From Verrucomicrobium sp. BvORR034 (GTDB taxonomy: Bacteria; Verrucomicrobiota; Verrucomicrobiia; Verrucomicrobiales; Verrucomicrobiaceae): 59,931 nucleotides of DNA. Positions 34,716-43,324 of the stretch are shown piece by piece. A program made the position numbers and the translations under genes. Every line of letters starts with the position of its first letter. The stretch's first letter is position 1. The notes below the pieces were generated by a model. That model saw nothing but the letters and a program-made list of their open reading frames with translations, searched no databases and had not been told where the DNA came from. The stretch spans positions 1-59,931 of the forward strand of contig NZ_BATQ01000047.1 in the NCBI RefSeq assembly GCF_000739635.1. The letters are read 5' to 3'.

Positions 34716-35597
34716 CTACTTGGTGCCCAGCAGCACGTTCATGAACTCCCGCATGGCAGGTGTGGTGATGCGGGCCTGCTTGCGAAGGATGCCCAGCGGG
34801 CGGTTGAGCGATGCATCCTCCACCTTCACGGCGGCGAGACGGCCTTCAGCGACCTCTTTGTCCACGGTGCGGCGGGGGACAATGGAAACAACGCCTGCCA
34901 CCTCGACGGCGCGTTTCACGGTCTCGATGTTGTCGAACTCATGCTGCTGCAAGAAGGTGATGGCGTGCCCCTTCAAAGCGCGATCAATGGCTTTGCGGGT
35001 GGGGGTGTCTGGGTCGAAGGCCACGAAGCTCTCGCCCTGCAGTTCCTTCAGCTTCACCTTGCGCTTCTTGGCGAGGCGGTGGGTGGGGGCGCAGATGACC
35101 ACCATCTCGTCTTCATCAAAGACGTCGCTGATAATGCCTTTGCCTCGAACCGGAAACGCCACCAGGCCAATGTCGGCACGGCCATCCGCCACGTCGTCAT
35201 AGATCATGGGGGAGCGCTTGTACTCGATCTGAACGTCCACCTCAGGATGGGATTCACGGAATTTCTTTAGCTTGGCGGGCAGTTCATGCAGGCCGATGCT
35301 GTAAACGGTGCTCACCTTGAGCGGTCCCGCCACCACATCCCGCAGTTCATTCAGGCGGGAATTGATGCTGTCATACACGCTCAGGATCTCCCGGGCTGCT
35401 CTGTCAAAGATCTCGCCTTCAGGAGTGATCGAGAACTTTTTGCCGCCACGCTCGAAGAACGTCACGCCGTACTTCTCTTCCAAAACCCGGATCTGCTGGC
35501 TCACCGCACTTTGAGTGATATTGTTCTTGGCGGCGGCGAGACTGAAGCTGCCGGTCTCAACGAGATCGCAGAAGATTTTGAAGATTTGCAGCTGCAT
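34716..35597 (-). CDS. LysR family transcriptional regulator
   Basis: A 293-residue regulator: winged helix at 1-60 (SLAAAKNNITQSAVSQQIRVLE), then the periplasmic-binding-like effector domain from ~90. It resembles the CysB/CysL group in layout, but the ligand cannot be told. It is divergent from yggS; the 52-base gap is AT-rich and would hold its operator (TAATTA-N12-AAATTA at about 35610-35633). It may therefore control yggS as well as itself. The EEP gene downstream may be in the same transcript. Confidence 0.92.
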   Translation of the reverse strand: MQLQIFKIFCDLVETGSFSLAAAKNNITQSAVSQQIRVLEEKYGVTFFERGGKKFSITPEGEIFDRAAREILSVYDSINSRLNELRDVVAGPLKVSTVYSIGLHELPAKLKKFRESHPEVDVQIEYKRSPMIYDDVADGRADIGLVAFPVRGKGIISDVFDEDEMVVICAPTHRLAKKRKVKLKELQGESFVAFDPDTPTRKAIDRALKGHAITFLQQHEFDNIETVKRAVEVAGVVSIVPRRTVDKEVAEGRLAAVKVEDASLNRPLGILRKQARITTPAMREFMNVLLGTK

Positions 35598-35649
35598 GTA
35601 AGTAGGGTATTAATTATACTTTGAAAATAAATTAGCAACTTGATTAAGC

Positions 35650-36327
35650 ATGCTTATCCGTGACAAACTTTGCGTTGTAAAATCAAAAATTGTCGCAGCC
35701 GCGACAAGATCTGGACGGAATTCAGACCAAATTGAGCTGATTGCCGTAACAAAGACATTTTCTCCTGAGACTATTCACGAAGCTGTCGAGGCTGGACAAA
35801 ATTTGTTCGGTGAGAACAGGGTTCAGGAATTAATGGCGAAAGTGCCGGTGCTGCCCCCTGATGTGCGCTGGCATCTCATCGGCCACTTGCAGTCAAACAA
35901 GGTTCGCAAGGTGCTTCCCGTGGTGGAAGCCATTCATAGTGTGGACAGTCTGGATCTTGCGGGGAACATCCACCGGATCGCGGGGGAGCTTGGAGTTGTT
36001 TCCCAAATCTATCTTGAAGTCAACGTCTCCGGAGAGGCTAGCAAGTATGGCTTTGAGCCTGCGCGTCTGGAGGCGGACTTGGAGGAGTTGCTGGCGCTCG
36101 ACAGGCTGAATGTGGTGGGCCTGATGACCGTGCCCCCGATCGGGGAGTCAGGTGAGGAAAGCCGGCGTTACTTTGCGGCGCTTCGGGAACTGAGGGATCG
36201 CCTGGAAACCCGGAGTGGCAAACGTTTGCCGGGCCTGAGTATGGGCATGAGTGGCGATTATGAGACCGCCGTGGAGGAGGGGGCGACCATCGTCAGGGTG
36301 GGCAGCGCCATCTTCGGTGGACGCTGA
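35650..36327 (+). CDS. yggS: PLP homeostasis protein YggS
   Basis: A 225-residue alanine-racemase-fold protein that binds pyridoxal phosphate and keeps vitamin B6 and amino-acid pools in balance. The PLP lysine is Lys35 in IAVTKTF; NLFGENRVQE, WHLIGHLQSNKV and SMGMSGDYETAVEEGATIVRVGSAIFGGR-type end (SMGMSGDYE, VRVGSAIFGGR) are diagnostic. The first ~170 bases are AT-richer and use rarer codons than the rest, which becomes GC-rich abruptly near 35835. It is divergent from a LysR regulator with a 52-base gap. Confidence 0.95.
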   Translation: MLIRDKLCVVKSKIVAAATRSGRNSDQIELIAVTKTFSPETIHEAVEAGQNLFGENRVQELMAKVPVLPPDVRWHLIGHLQSNKVRKVLPVVEAIHSVDSLDLAGNIHRIAGELGVVSQIYLEVNVSGEASKYGFEPARLEADLEELLALDRLNVVGLMTVPPIGESGEESRRYFAALRELRDRLETRSGKRLPGLSMGMSGDYETAVEEGATIVRVGSAIFGGR

Positions 36328-36395
36328 CGCTGCTGCGCACCCTTGTTCCCCATTCTGCCGCTTCTCTATATATAGCTGGGAGTGCAGGCGGGGAA

Positions 36396-37457
36396 TCAGG
36401 AGCGCTGGAGGCCCCATCGCATCATGACCATGCCATCGTCCCAGATGTACTTGGTCCTGGTGCCCAGCTGCACCAGGATCACATCCTTGCGACCGGAGTG
36501 GGCCGTGGAGATGAGGCAGCGGCCTGCGGCGACGGTGTAGCCGGTTTTCATGCCGTTGCACTCGGCCATCTTGCCGAGGATCTCGTTGGTGTTCTCCAGC
36601 GTGACCCGGCGGCCGTTGTTGAAGGTGAAGGTGTAGTACTTCCGCCGGACGGCATCACGGACCACCGGATTGTTGTAGGCTGCCCAGGCGATGCGGGAGA
36701 GATCGCGAGCTGTGGAGTGCTGGCCGCCCCCGGTCAGTCCATGGGGATTGGTGAAGTAGGAATTGACCGCACCGAGGGAACGGGCGCGGGCATTCATCTT
36801 TCTGGCGAAAGCTTCCACGCTGCCAGCGTTGTCCCGCGCCAGCACGTTGGCCACGTCGTTGGAGCTCTTCACCAGGAAGGCGACCAGAAGGTCCCGCCGG
36901 GTGTAAACCTCACCGGGTCTCACGCCCAGCTTGGAGGGCTCCACCGCCACGTCGCTGGCGGCGATCCTGACTCTTTGATCGAGATTCCCGGCCTCGGCCA
37001 CGATCAGGGCGGTGAGGATCTTCTGGGTGCTGGCGGCGCCTCGCTGGGTGTCGGCATTCCTGGCGGCGATGACGGCTCCCGTATCCGCATTCACGAGGAT
37101 GAAGGATTCAGCCCGGATCGGAGGGGCGCTGCCCACGTTCGACCCGCTGGAAAACAACATCGACTGCGGGGTGCCGTAGTCCGGTGCTCCGTAAGGCGAG
37201 GGGTAGCCGGGCCCCTGCTGGGGGACTGAAAGCGAGATGGGATTGGGCGGCGGCATCTGGGGCGGCCGCGCCGTTGGCTGGGAGTAGGTGGCCAGCTGGT
37301 AGGAGGGGGCTGCCGGAGCGGCATAACCTGCCGCAGGGTTCGTCAGACCCGTGCCAGCGCGGTACCCGTAGGCGGGCATCGGAGCCGGCTTGTCGGCGCA
37401 CTGAACGAGGAAAATGGAGGCTAGGACGGCCAGGTTCACCTTGATCGGGGTTTTCAT
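36396..37457 (-). CDS. D-alanyl-D-alanine carboxypeptidase (peptidase S11) lipoprotein
   Basis: A 353-residue penicillin-binding protein of the DacA/S11 type that trims pentapeptides in peptidoglycan. The lipobox is FLVQC (Cys20). A long Pro/Gln/Tyr-rich linker (21-110) follows and then the catalytic domain with STQK (Ser143, Lys146), SSN (198-200) and KTG in NGMKTGYT. The usual C-terminal beta domain of DacA is missing, as in shorter S11 enzymes. ATG 37457 begins the lipoprotein signal; the upstream in-frame codon adds 19 unlikely residues. Convergent with yggS and divergent from the parvulin gene. Confidence 0.92.
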   Translation of the reverse strand: MKTPIKVNLAVLASIFLVQCADKPAPMPAYGYRAGTGLTNPAAGYAAPAAPSYQLATYSQPTARPPQMPPPNPISLSVPQQGPGYPSPYGAPDYGTPQSMLFSSGSNVGSAPPIRAESFILVNADTGAVIAARNADTQRGAASTQKILTALIVAEAGNLDQRVRIAASDVAVEPSKLGVRPGEVYTRRDLLVAFLVKSSNDVANVLARDNAGSVEAFARKMNARARSLGAVNSYFTNPHGLTGGGQHSTARDLSRIAWAAYNNPVVRDAVRRKYYTFTFNNGRRVTLENTNEILGKMAECNGMKTGYTVAAGRCLISTAHSGRKDVILVQLGTRTKYIWDDGMVMMRWGLQRS

Positions 37458-37548
37458 GAGGGAAGCTTGATCACGATGGCGGGAGCGGAGCGTATTCACA
37501 ACCGGGATTTCCATTGCTCTTTATCACCAGACACGCACACTTCATGCC

Positions 37549-38448
37549 ATGGCTTTGATCATCAACGGCGAGACAATTGACGACGAGATTATTGAAGAAG
37601 AATTCCGTCACATCAAGGGACACTATGAGCGGGCTCTTCAAGTTTCGTGCTGCGAGCGCGATCCAGAATTCCGTGGGATGGCCAAGGACAATCTCGCCTC
37701 CCGGGCGCTCCTCCAGCAGGAGTCGCGGCGTCGATTCCCTGAGGTGAGCGAGGGGGAGACCAAGGCGCGTTTGGAGAAGCTCATTGAGCAGTCGGGAGGT
37801 GAGGAGCAGTTCTACATGAGCATCGGCATGCCGTTCAAGGATGAGAGCCTGCTCCAGGACAATCTGGCAAACGGGGTGAGGATGGACAAGATGCTCAACC
37901 ATGTGTACTCACCCGAGCCCGAGCCGGCCGAGGCGGATATTCAGGCCTATTACGAGGCCAATGTGAAGCATTTTCTCACTGAGGAGCAGATCCGTGTCTC
38001 TCACATTTCCTTGAACCTCAGCGGTGCCCGGAGCCGGGCGGAAGTGTATCAGACCATGCGGGACCTGCGAGATCAGGTGCTGGGCGGGGCCGATTTCGAC
38101 GCCCTGGCGGCCGAGCACAACTCCAACAAGGATATGTCACCCGATCTTGGCTGGTTCAAGAAAGGGGAGTTCATGGAGGAGTTTGAGGCCATCGCCTTCT
38201 CCATGCGGGACGGCGAGATCAGCCCGGTGTTCATCACCCAGTTGGGTTTCCACATCTGCCGCCTCACCGACCGAAAAGCCGCAGTACCCAAGCCCCTGGA
38301 CGAGGTGCGGGAGGCCGTGCGCGCCCGCATCCTGGAGGAGTTCCGGGATGGCAAGTTCAACGAATTCCTCGATACCCTCAAGGACGGAGCCAAGATCGAG
38401 GACACCGAGCCGGAAGAAGACTGCGACTGCGGTGGCGGGCACTGCTGA
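37549..38448 (+). CDS. Parvulin-type peptidyl-prolyl isomerase with Cys/His tail
   Basis: A 299-residue protein: a SurA-like N-terminal helical part (1-130) and a parvulin domain at ~145-240 (IRVSHISLNL, ADFDALAAEHN, DLGWFKKGEF, ISPVFITQLGFHI). There is no signal peptide, so it should stay in the cytoplasm, unlike PpiD or SurA. The tail ends EEDCDCGGGHC, a possible metal-binding end similar in idea to SlyD. NifM-like in architecture. A strong bidirectional terminator follows 23 bases later. Confidence 0.87.
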   Translation: MALIINGETIDDEIIEEEFRHIKGHYERALQVSCCERDPEFRGMAKDNLASRALLQQESRRRFPEVSEGETKARLEKLIEQSGGEEQFYMSIGMPFKDESLLQDNLANGVRMDKMLNHVYSPEPEPAEADIQAYYEANVKHFLTEEQIRVSHISLNLSGARSRAEVYQTMRDLRDQVLGGADFDALAAEHNSNKDMSPDLGWFKKGEFMEEFEAIAFSMRDGEISPVFITQLGFHICRLTDRKAAVPKPLDEVREAVRARILEEFRDGKFNEFLDTLKDGAKIEDTEPEEDCDCGGGHC

Positions 38449-38471
38449 GGCGGAGGTTGCCAATTTCCCAA

Positions 38472-38503
38472 AAAAAGAGCCCTCTATGGAGAGGGCTCTT
38501 TTT
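38472..38503. terminator. Bidirectional intrinsic terminator
   Basis: AGAGCCCTCT (38476-38485) pairs with AGAGGGCTCT (38490-38499) around loop ATGG, flanked by A6 on the left and T5 on the right. It sits between the convergent parvulin and DUF3500 genes and can serve both. Confidence 0.92.
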
Positions 38504-38535
38504 GTTGGAAGGCGAAACAGGGGCTGTGGCCGGTC

Positions 38536-39591
38536 TTACTTGGCGGGTTGGTGGGCCGTCTTGACGTGCTCACCGAGGAGGTCCAGCCCGAAGTCTGAGT
38601 CAAAGTCGCGCCACGCGGTGTGGACGTGGTTGGCGTTGTTCTGGGTGTTGTCGTACTCCACAACGAAGCTTTTGCCTTGAATCCGGTAGTAGTGCCCCTG
38701 GTTGGGCTCGCGGCTGCCTGCCCAGGCAAAGTGGATCGGTCCGCTGGCGAGGATCTCCTGCCAGGCGGCCTCAGCCACTTCGGGACGGATCCGGAACAGG
38801 TGCTCCTTGAGCAGTGTTTGGAGCTGGGCTTTCTGGTCGGCGTTCAAATCGGCATCACTGAGGCCATCCGGGGAGAGGGGGCTGACCTGGCGTTTGGCTT
38901 CGGTAAGGATGTCTTTGAAGGCGGTTTCCTGAATCAATGCCTTCTTCCACTGGTCGTCATTGAGGGACTTGGCGAGCTGACGCCCCAGATCTTCCTCAGC
39001 GGAGAGGGGGCGGACTCCGGTGCGCGGGCCCTGGCGGATTTCACCCGGGTTAGATCCGAAGAAGCATGGGGTGCTGCGGAACAGGGAGCCATCTTTAACC
39101 GTGAAGTTCAAGGCCAAGTGGTGCCCCTCCAGTCTCCAACCCCAGGTGCCCTTCATGGAAGGCTCGCCGAAAATGCTAATAAAATACTTCTCGGGGTCAC
39201 GACGGGCGCGGGCAGCGTCGCGTTTGGCGGGGTCTGCCCCTTCAATGCCAAAAAGGACCTCCTCCAGACTCATGATGGTGGTTGCCTTCACGTAGCCGCG
39301 ATAGCTCAAGCCGGTGGTCAGCAGGGCATGTCCAAGGAGCCGGGCCTCGGGAGGCATCTCCTTGAAGGAGAGGCCGTTGCGTTCCTTGGGGACGAAGTGC
39401 CAGTTGAACCGTTCTTCCGACTCGAAGGGGTACTGGGCTTTCGTGCGGGCTTCAGCCGACAGGGCCTTGAGGAGGGCGGTGGCGGTATCCACCATCTGCT
39501 GGCCTGCCTCGTGGGCTTGCAGGCGGGATGGCTGGAGAGCCGACAGGCAGCCCAAGGCGAGAAGGGTGGTCAGGAAGCGGCGGAGTGACAT
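38536..39591 (-). CDS. DUF3500 secreted protein
   Basis: A 351-residue exported protein with a signal peptide (MSLRRFLTTLLALGCLSAL, cut after LQA). The DUF3500 family segments are visible: RFNWHFVPKERNGLSF near residue 62, GWRLEGHHLALNFT, TPCFFGSNPGEI, and HVHTAWRDFDSDFG towards the end. The conserved His and Asp suggest a metal or haem site, but no activity is known to me. It is a single gene, ended by the shared terminator at 38472-38503. Confidence 0.85.
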   Translation of the reverse strand: MSLRRFLTTLLALGCLSALQPSRLQAHEAGQQMVDTATALLKALSAEARTKAQYPFESEERFNWHFVPKERNGLSFKEMPPEARLLGHALLTTGLSYRGYVKATTIMSLEEVLFGIEGADPAKRDAARARRDPEKYFISIFGEPSMKGTWGWRLEGHHLALNFTVKDGSLFRSTPCFFGSNPGEIRQGPRTGVRPLSAEEDLGRQLAKSLNDDQWKKALIQETAFKDILTEAKRQVSPLSPDGLSDADLNADQKAQLQTLLKEHLFRIRPEVAEAAWQEILASGPIHFAWAGSREPNQGHYYRIQGKSFVVEYDNTQNNANHVHTAWRDFDSDFGLDLLGEHVKTAHQPAK

Positions 39592-39685
39592 AGGGGAGCG
39601 GAGGATGCGTGCGGTGCTTGCGGCTGACTCGAACGGCTTCGTAGCACGTTATTTCTCAAGATTTTGTCAAAAAAACCTGAGAGTG

Positions 39686-39715
39686 TTGACACGAAAACTC
39701 GCGGCGGGGTAATCT
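39686..39715 (+). promoter_or_regulatory. Sigma-70 promoter of the pilus/secretion operon
   Basis: TTGACA at 39686-39691 and TAATCT at 39710-39715 with an 18-base spacer. The start of transcription would be about 39722, giving a leader of ~47 bases before ATG 39769. This is the best promoter match noticed in the window. Confidence 0.6.
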
Positions 39716-39768
39716 GGCGCGCCTTAGGGCCAATTTTCGAATTATTCACTGCCACCGCCTCGTCATAC

Positions 39769-41424
39769 ATGTATTCCAACGAAGACTTTTTGCTCGAACT
39801 TCTCCGGGAATCCGGGATGGTGAACGAGCAGGATCTCCACCACGCCCGCACCACCAAGAAACCTTCCGAGACCCTCATGGAGGGACTGATCAAAGGAGGG
39901 GTGCTCTCTGAAGAAGACGTGGCGCAGACGATGGCGGTGAACTCCGGAATGGAGTTCATCGACCTCACGGGGTATGCCGTGTCACCCGACCTGAAAAACG
40001 TGGTGCCCGAGGACGTGGCAAGACGCTATAAGGTGGTGCCCATCGGCTTCGAGCATGGTCGTCTCCAGATTGCCATCAGCGATCCCAACAACTTTGAGAC
40101 TCTGGACGCGCTGCCGCACGTCCTCTCCACGGAGATTGAGTTCATCTGCAGCACGCCAGGATCCATCCGTACGCTGACCAGCAGCATCTATGGAAATGAG
40201 GGCGACATGGCGGGCACCGTCGTGAAGGGCATGGAGGGGAGTTCGGAAACGGACGCGCCTATCATCCGCCTGGTGACGAACACCCTCATGGAGGCCTTCA
40301 AGAACCGCGGCTCGGACATTCACATCGAGCCGATGGAGAAGGATCTCCGGATCCGCTACCGCATCGATGGCGTGATGCATGATGTGGAGCACCATCCCAA
40401 GAAGCTGCACTCCTCGATCATCGCCCGTCTGAAGATCATGACGGGGACGATGAGCATCGATGAGAAGCGCGTCCCGCAGGACGGCCGTATCCAGATGAAG
40501 TTCCAGGACAAAGAGCTGGATCTGCGCGTCAGCATCATCCCCACGAGCAACGGGGAGAGCGTGGTCATGCGTATTCTCGACAAGTCCTCACTCCGACTGG
40601 GGCTGAGTGACCTGGGCTTCCTTTCCGATGACCAGGAGACGTTTGAAAAGCTGATCACGCTGCCCGATGGCATCATCCTGGTGACCGGCCCGACCGGTTC
40701 AGGAAAAACGACGACGCTGTACGCGTGCCTGAACTTCATCAACCGGCCGGACCGCAAGATCATCACCGTGGAAGACCCGGTCGAGTATGAGCTGCCCGGG
40801 ATCAACCAGGTGATGGTGAAGGAGGACATTGGCATGACCTTCGCCGCCGCCCTCCGCGCCATGCTCCGTCAGGCACCCAACATCATCATGCTGGGAGAAA
40901 TTCGAGACATGGAGACGGCGAGCATCGCCATCAACGCCTCCCTGACGGGTCACTTGGTTTTCAGCACCCTGCACACGAATGATGCTCCGAGCGCCGTTTC
41001 CCGTCTCGTGGACATCGGCATCAAGCCGTTCTTGATTGCATCCTCCGTGCGGGCCATCGAAGCTCAGCGTCTGGTGCGCAAGCTCTGCCCGGAGTGCAAG
41101 ACGCCGGGAGCTTTGACGGAGAAGGAACTGCGTTCCCTTCAGTTGGATGCGTCCCAGGCCTACGGTGCGACCATCATGGACGCCGTTGGCTGCCCGAAAT
41201 GCCGCGGCAACGGTTTCCGTGGTCGTCTTTCGATCGTGGAAATCTTCAAGATGGATGACGAGGTTCGCGGAATGATCAACCAGTCGCTGCCGGCTCCGGT
41301 GCTGCGTCGCAAGGCCCGCGAACTGGGCATGCGCACGTTGCGTGAAGACGGGGTGCGCAAGGTGCTGGCGGGCATGACCACTGCGGAGGAAGTCATCGAG
41401 GCCACCATGTCCGACGCGAATTGA
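39769..41424 (+). CDS. GspE/PilB family assembly ATPase (first copy)
   Basis: A 551-residue hexameric motor ATPase that powers pilin or pseudopilin addition. An N-terminal MshEN-type domain (YSNEDFLLELLRESGM onward, ~1-150) is followed by the core ATPase with Walker A GPTGSGKTTTLYA (~310), Asp box, EIRDMETASIAI (Walker B) and the His box TLHTNDA. A zinc-type cysteine set CPEC and CPKC flanks the C-terminal subdomain. Start at ATG 39769: the frame is open to a TTG 105 bases upstream, but the promoter at 39686-39715 lies in between. Followed by a second GspE gene after 105 bases. Confidence 0.93.
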   Translation: MYSNEDFLLELLRESGMVNEQDLHHARTTKKPSETLMEGLIKGGVLSEEDVAQTMAVNSGMEFIDLTGYAVSPDLKNVVPEDVARRYKVVPIGFEHGRLQIAISDPNNFETLDALPHVLSTEIEFICSTPGSIRTLTSSIYGNEGDMAGTVVKGMEGSSETDAPIIRLVTNTLMEAFKNRGSDIHIEPMEKDLRIRYRIDGVMHDVEHHPKKLHSSIIARLKIMTGTMSIDEKRVPQDGRIQMKFQDKELDLRVSIIPTSNGESVVMRILDKSSLRLGLSDLGFLSDDQETFEKLITLPDGIILVTGPTGSGKTTTLYACLNFINRPDRKIITVEDPVEYELPGINQVMVKEDIGMTFAAALRAMLRQAPNIIMLGEIRDMETASIAINASLTGHLVFSTLHTNDAPSAVSRLVDIGIKPFLIASSVRAIEAQRLVRKLCPECKTPGALTEKELRSLQLDASQAYGATIMDAVGCPKCRGNGFRGRLSIVEIFKMDDEVRGMINQSLPAPVLRRKARELGMRTLREDGVRKVLAGMTTAEEVIEATMSDAN

Positions 41425-41529
41425 CGATCTGATGACAACAGGGGACCGGGCGATGCCGGACTGCAAAACGGCCGCCCCCAGACCCTGCCACGAGCACAAC
41501 GACCGAGACTAGACTTACTTTTACTTACA

Positions 41530-43200
41530 ATGACAGCGCAAAGCGTGGTGGAACTGCTGACGAACCGGGGCCTGCTCGATGAAGGGCAAGCTGCGGACAT
41601 CCTGTCGGACCACAAGACGACGGGGAAAGACCCGGTGGACCTTCTGGTGGAGTACGGCATCTTCAACAACGAGGACGAGTTTTGGGCTCTCGTGGCGGAA
41701 GAAATTGGAGCCGAACACTATGACCTGACAACCTTCGAGCCAGGTCGCGATACGCTGGAGTTGATTCCCGCCGGCATGGCGCGTCTCTGCGGCGCTCTTC
41801 CTATCCAGCTTGGGCCGGATGGCCTGTACGTGGCGCTGACTGACCCGCTCAATCCCCAGTTGCTGGAAGATCTCCGGTTCGGTCTGGGCAAGAGCATCGT
41901 TCCGGTGGTCGCGCGGAAAGAGCAAATCCAGGCCCTGATCGACAAGCATTACGGCAGCGGTACTCAGAGCATCGAAGACATTTTTGGCCAGTTGGGGATC
42001 AGCTCCAAGCCGGGAGACCGGGCGAGCGTTGAGGCCGAGGCCAACAGCGCTCCGATCGTCCGCTTTGTGGATCTGGTTCTAGAGCAGGCCATCAAGGAGA
42101 AGGCGTCCGACATTCACTTCGAGCCGTTCGAGCACGAGTTCAAGATCCGCTACCGGGTGGACGGCTCGCTCTACGAAATGGCTCCGCCGCCGGTGCACCT
42201 GGCGATGTCGGTCATCTCCCGTATCAAGGTGATGTCCAACATGAACATCGCCGAGCGCCGAGTGCCGCAGGATGGTCGTATCATGACTGTCGTGGACGGG
42301 CGTCCGGTGGACATGCGTGTCTCCACCCTGCCGACCCAGTACGGCGAGAGCGTGGTGCTTCGCGTGCTGGATCGTTCTTCGGTGAACCTGACGCTTTCCG
42401 CCCTGGGGATGCCGCCGTATCTGTACGACTACATTCAGGACACGATCCACAAGCCCAACGGCATTTTCATTGTGACGGGTCCCACGGGCGCGGGTAAGAC
42501 GACGACGCTGTATGCCGCTCTTAAGGAGATCAACACCATTGATGCGAAGCTGCTGACGGCAGAGGATCCGGTGGAGTACGACATCGAGGGCATCATGCAG
42601 GTGCCGATCAATGAGGCGGTGGGCTTGACCTTCGGGAAAGCACTGCGTTCCTTCCTGCGTCAGGACCCAGACCGCATCATGGTAGGGGAAATGCGTGACG
42701 TGGAAACGGCGCAGATCGCCATTCAGGCGTCTCTGACGGGCCACTTGGTGCTGAGCACGCTGCACACGAACGATGCCGCTGGTGCCGTGACCCGTCTCAT
42801 TGACATGGGCGTGGAGCCCTTCCTGGTGGCGGCAACGCTGGAAGGCATCTTGGCGCAACGTCTCCTGCGGACCATCTGCAAGGAATGCGTCACCCCCTAC
42901 ACACCCAGCCCGATTGTGCTCAACCAACTGGGCCTGTCCCAGAGCGACATTGGGGACAAGAAATTCTTCACAGGTGCCGGTTGTGGCGTCTGTGGCACCA
43001 GTGGCTACAAAGGCCGTAAGGGTATCTATGAGCTGATGGACATCAACGACCCGCTCCGGGAGTTGATCACCCAGAAGGCCCCCACCTTGGTGCTCCGCCA
43101 AAAGGCTGTCGAATTGGGGATGCAAACCCTGCGCGAAGACGGTCTGCGCAACATTTATGACGGCGTCACGACCATTGAAGAAGTGCTGAAATACACCTAA
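41530..43200 (+). CDS. GspE/PilB family assembly ATPase (second copy)
   Basis: A 556-residue ATPase related to, but distinct from, the first copy. N-terminal GspE/MshEN domain (1-150), then Walker A GPTGAGKTTTLYA, DPVEYDIEGIMQV, GEMRDVETAQIAI (Walker B) and STLHTNDAAGA. Cysteines: CKEC and CGVCG form the C-terminal zinc site. The promoter of the first copy probably serves both. Two different ATPases ahead of one platform gene suggest either an extension/retraction-like division or two filament programmes; the second copy is closer to GspE by its DPVEYDIEG segment. Its PilT-like retraction character is not evident. Confidence 0.93.
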   Translation: MTAQSVVELLTNRGLLDEGQAADILSDHKTTGKDPVDLLVEYGIFNNEDEFWALVAEEIGAEHYDLTTFEPGRDTLELIPAGMARLCGALPIQLGPDGLYVALTDPLNPQLLEDLRFGLGKSIVPVVARKEQIQALIDKHYGSGTQSIEDIFGQLGISSKPGDRASVEAEANSAPIVRFVDLVLEQAIKEKASDIHFEPFEHEFKIRYRVDGSLYEMAPPPVHLAMSVISRIKVMSNMNIAERRVPQDGRIMTVVDGRPVDMRVSTLPTQYGESVVLRVLDRSSVNLTLSALGMPPYLYDYIQDTIHKPNGIFIVTGPTGAGKTTTLYAALKEINTIDAKLLTAEDPVEYDIEGIMQVPINEAVGLTFGKALRSFLRQDPDRIMVGEMRDVETAQIAIQASLTGHLVLSTLHTNDAAGAVTRLIDMGVEPFLVAATLEGILAQRLLRTICKECVTPYTPSPIVLNQLGLSQSDIGDKKFFTGAGCGVCGTSGYKGRKGIYELMDINDPLRELITQKAPTLVLRQKAVELGMQTLREDGLRNIYDGVTTIEEVLKYT

Positions 43201-43324
43201 GCGCGCCTCATTCTCACGGACCCCGGCGAAAAACCGTCTTTTTCAGAGTGGACAAATTGACGCCGGAACCAGTAAGCTTTTCCCCAGAGTTAATACAATC
43301 CTGATTTACTGACGAACCCCAGCC

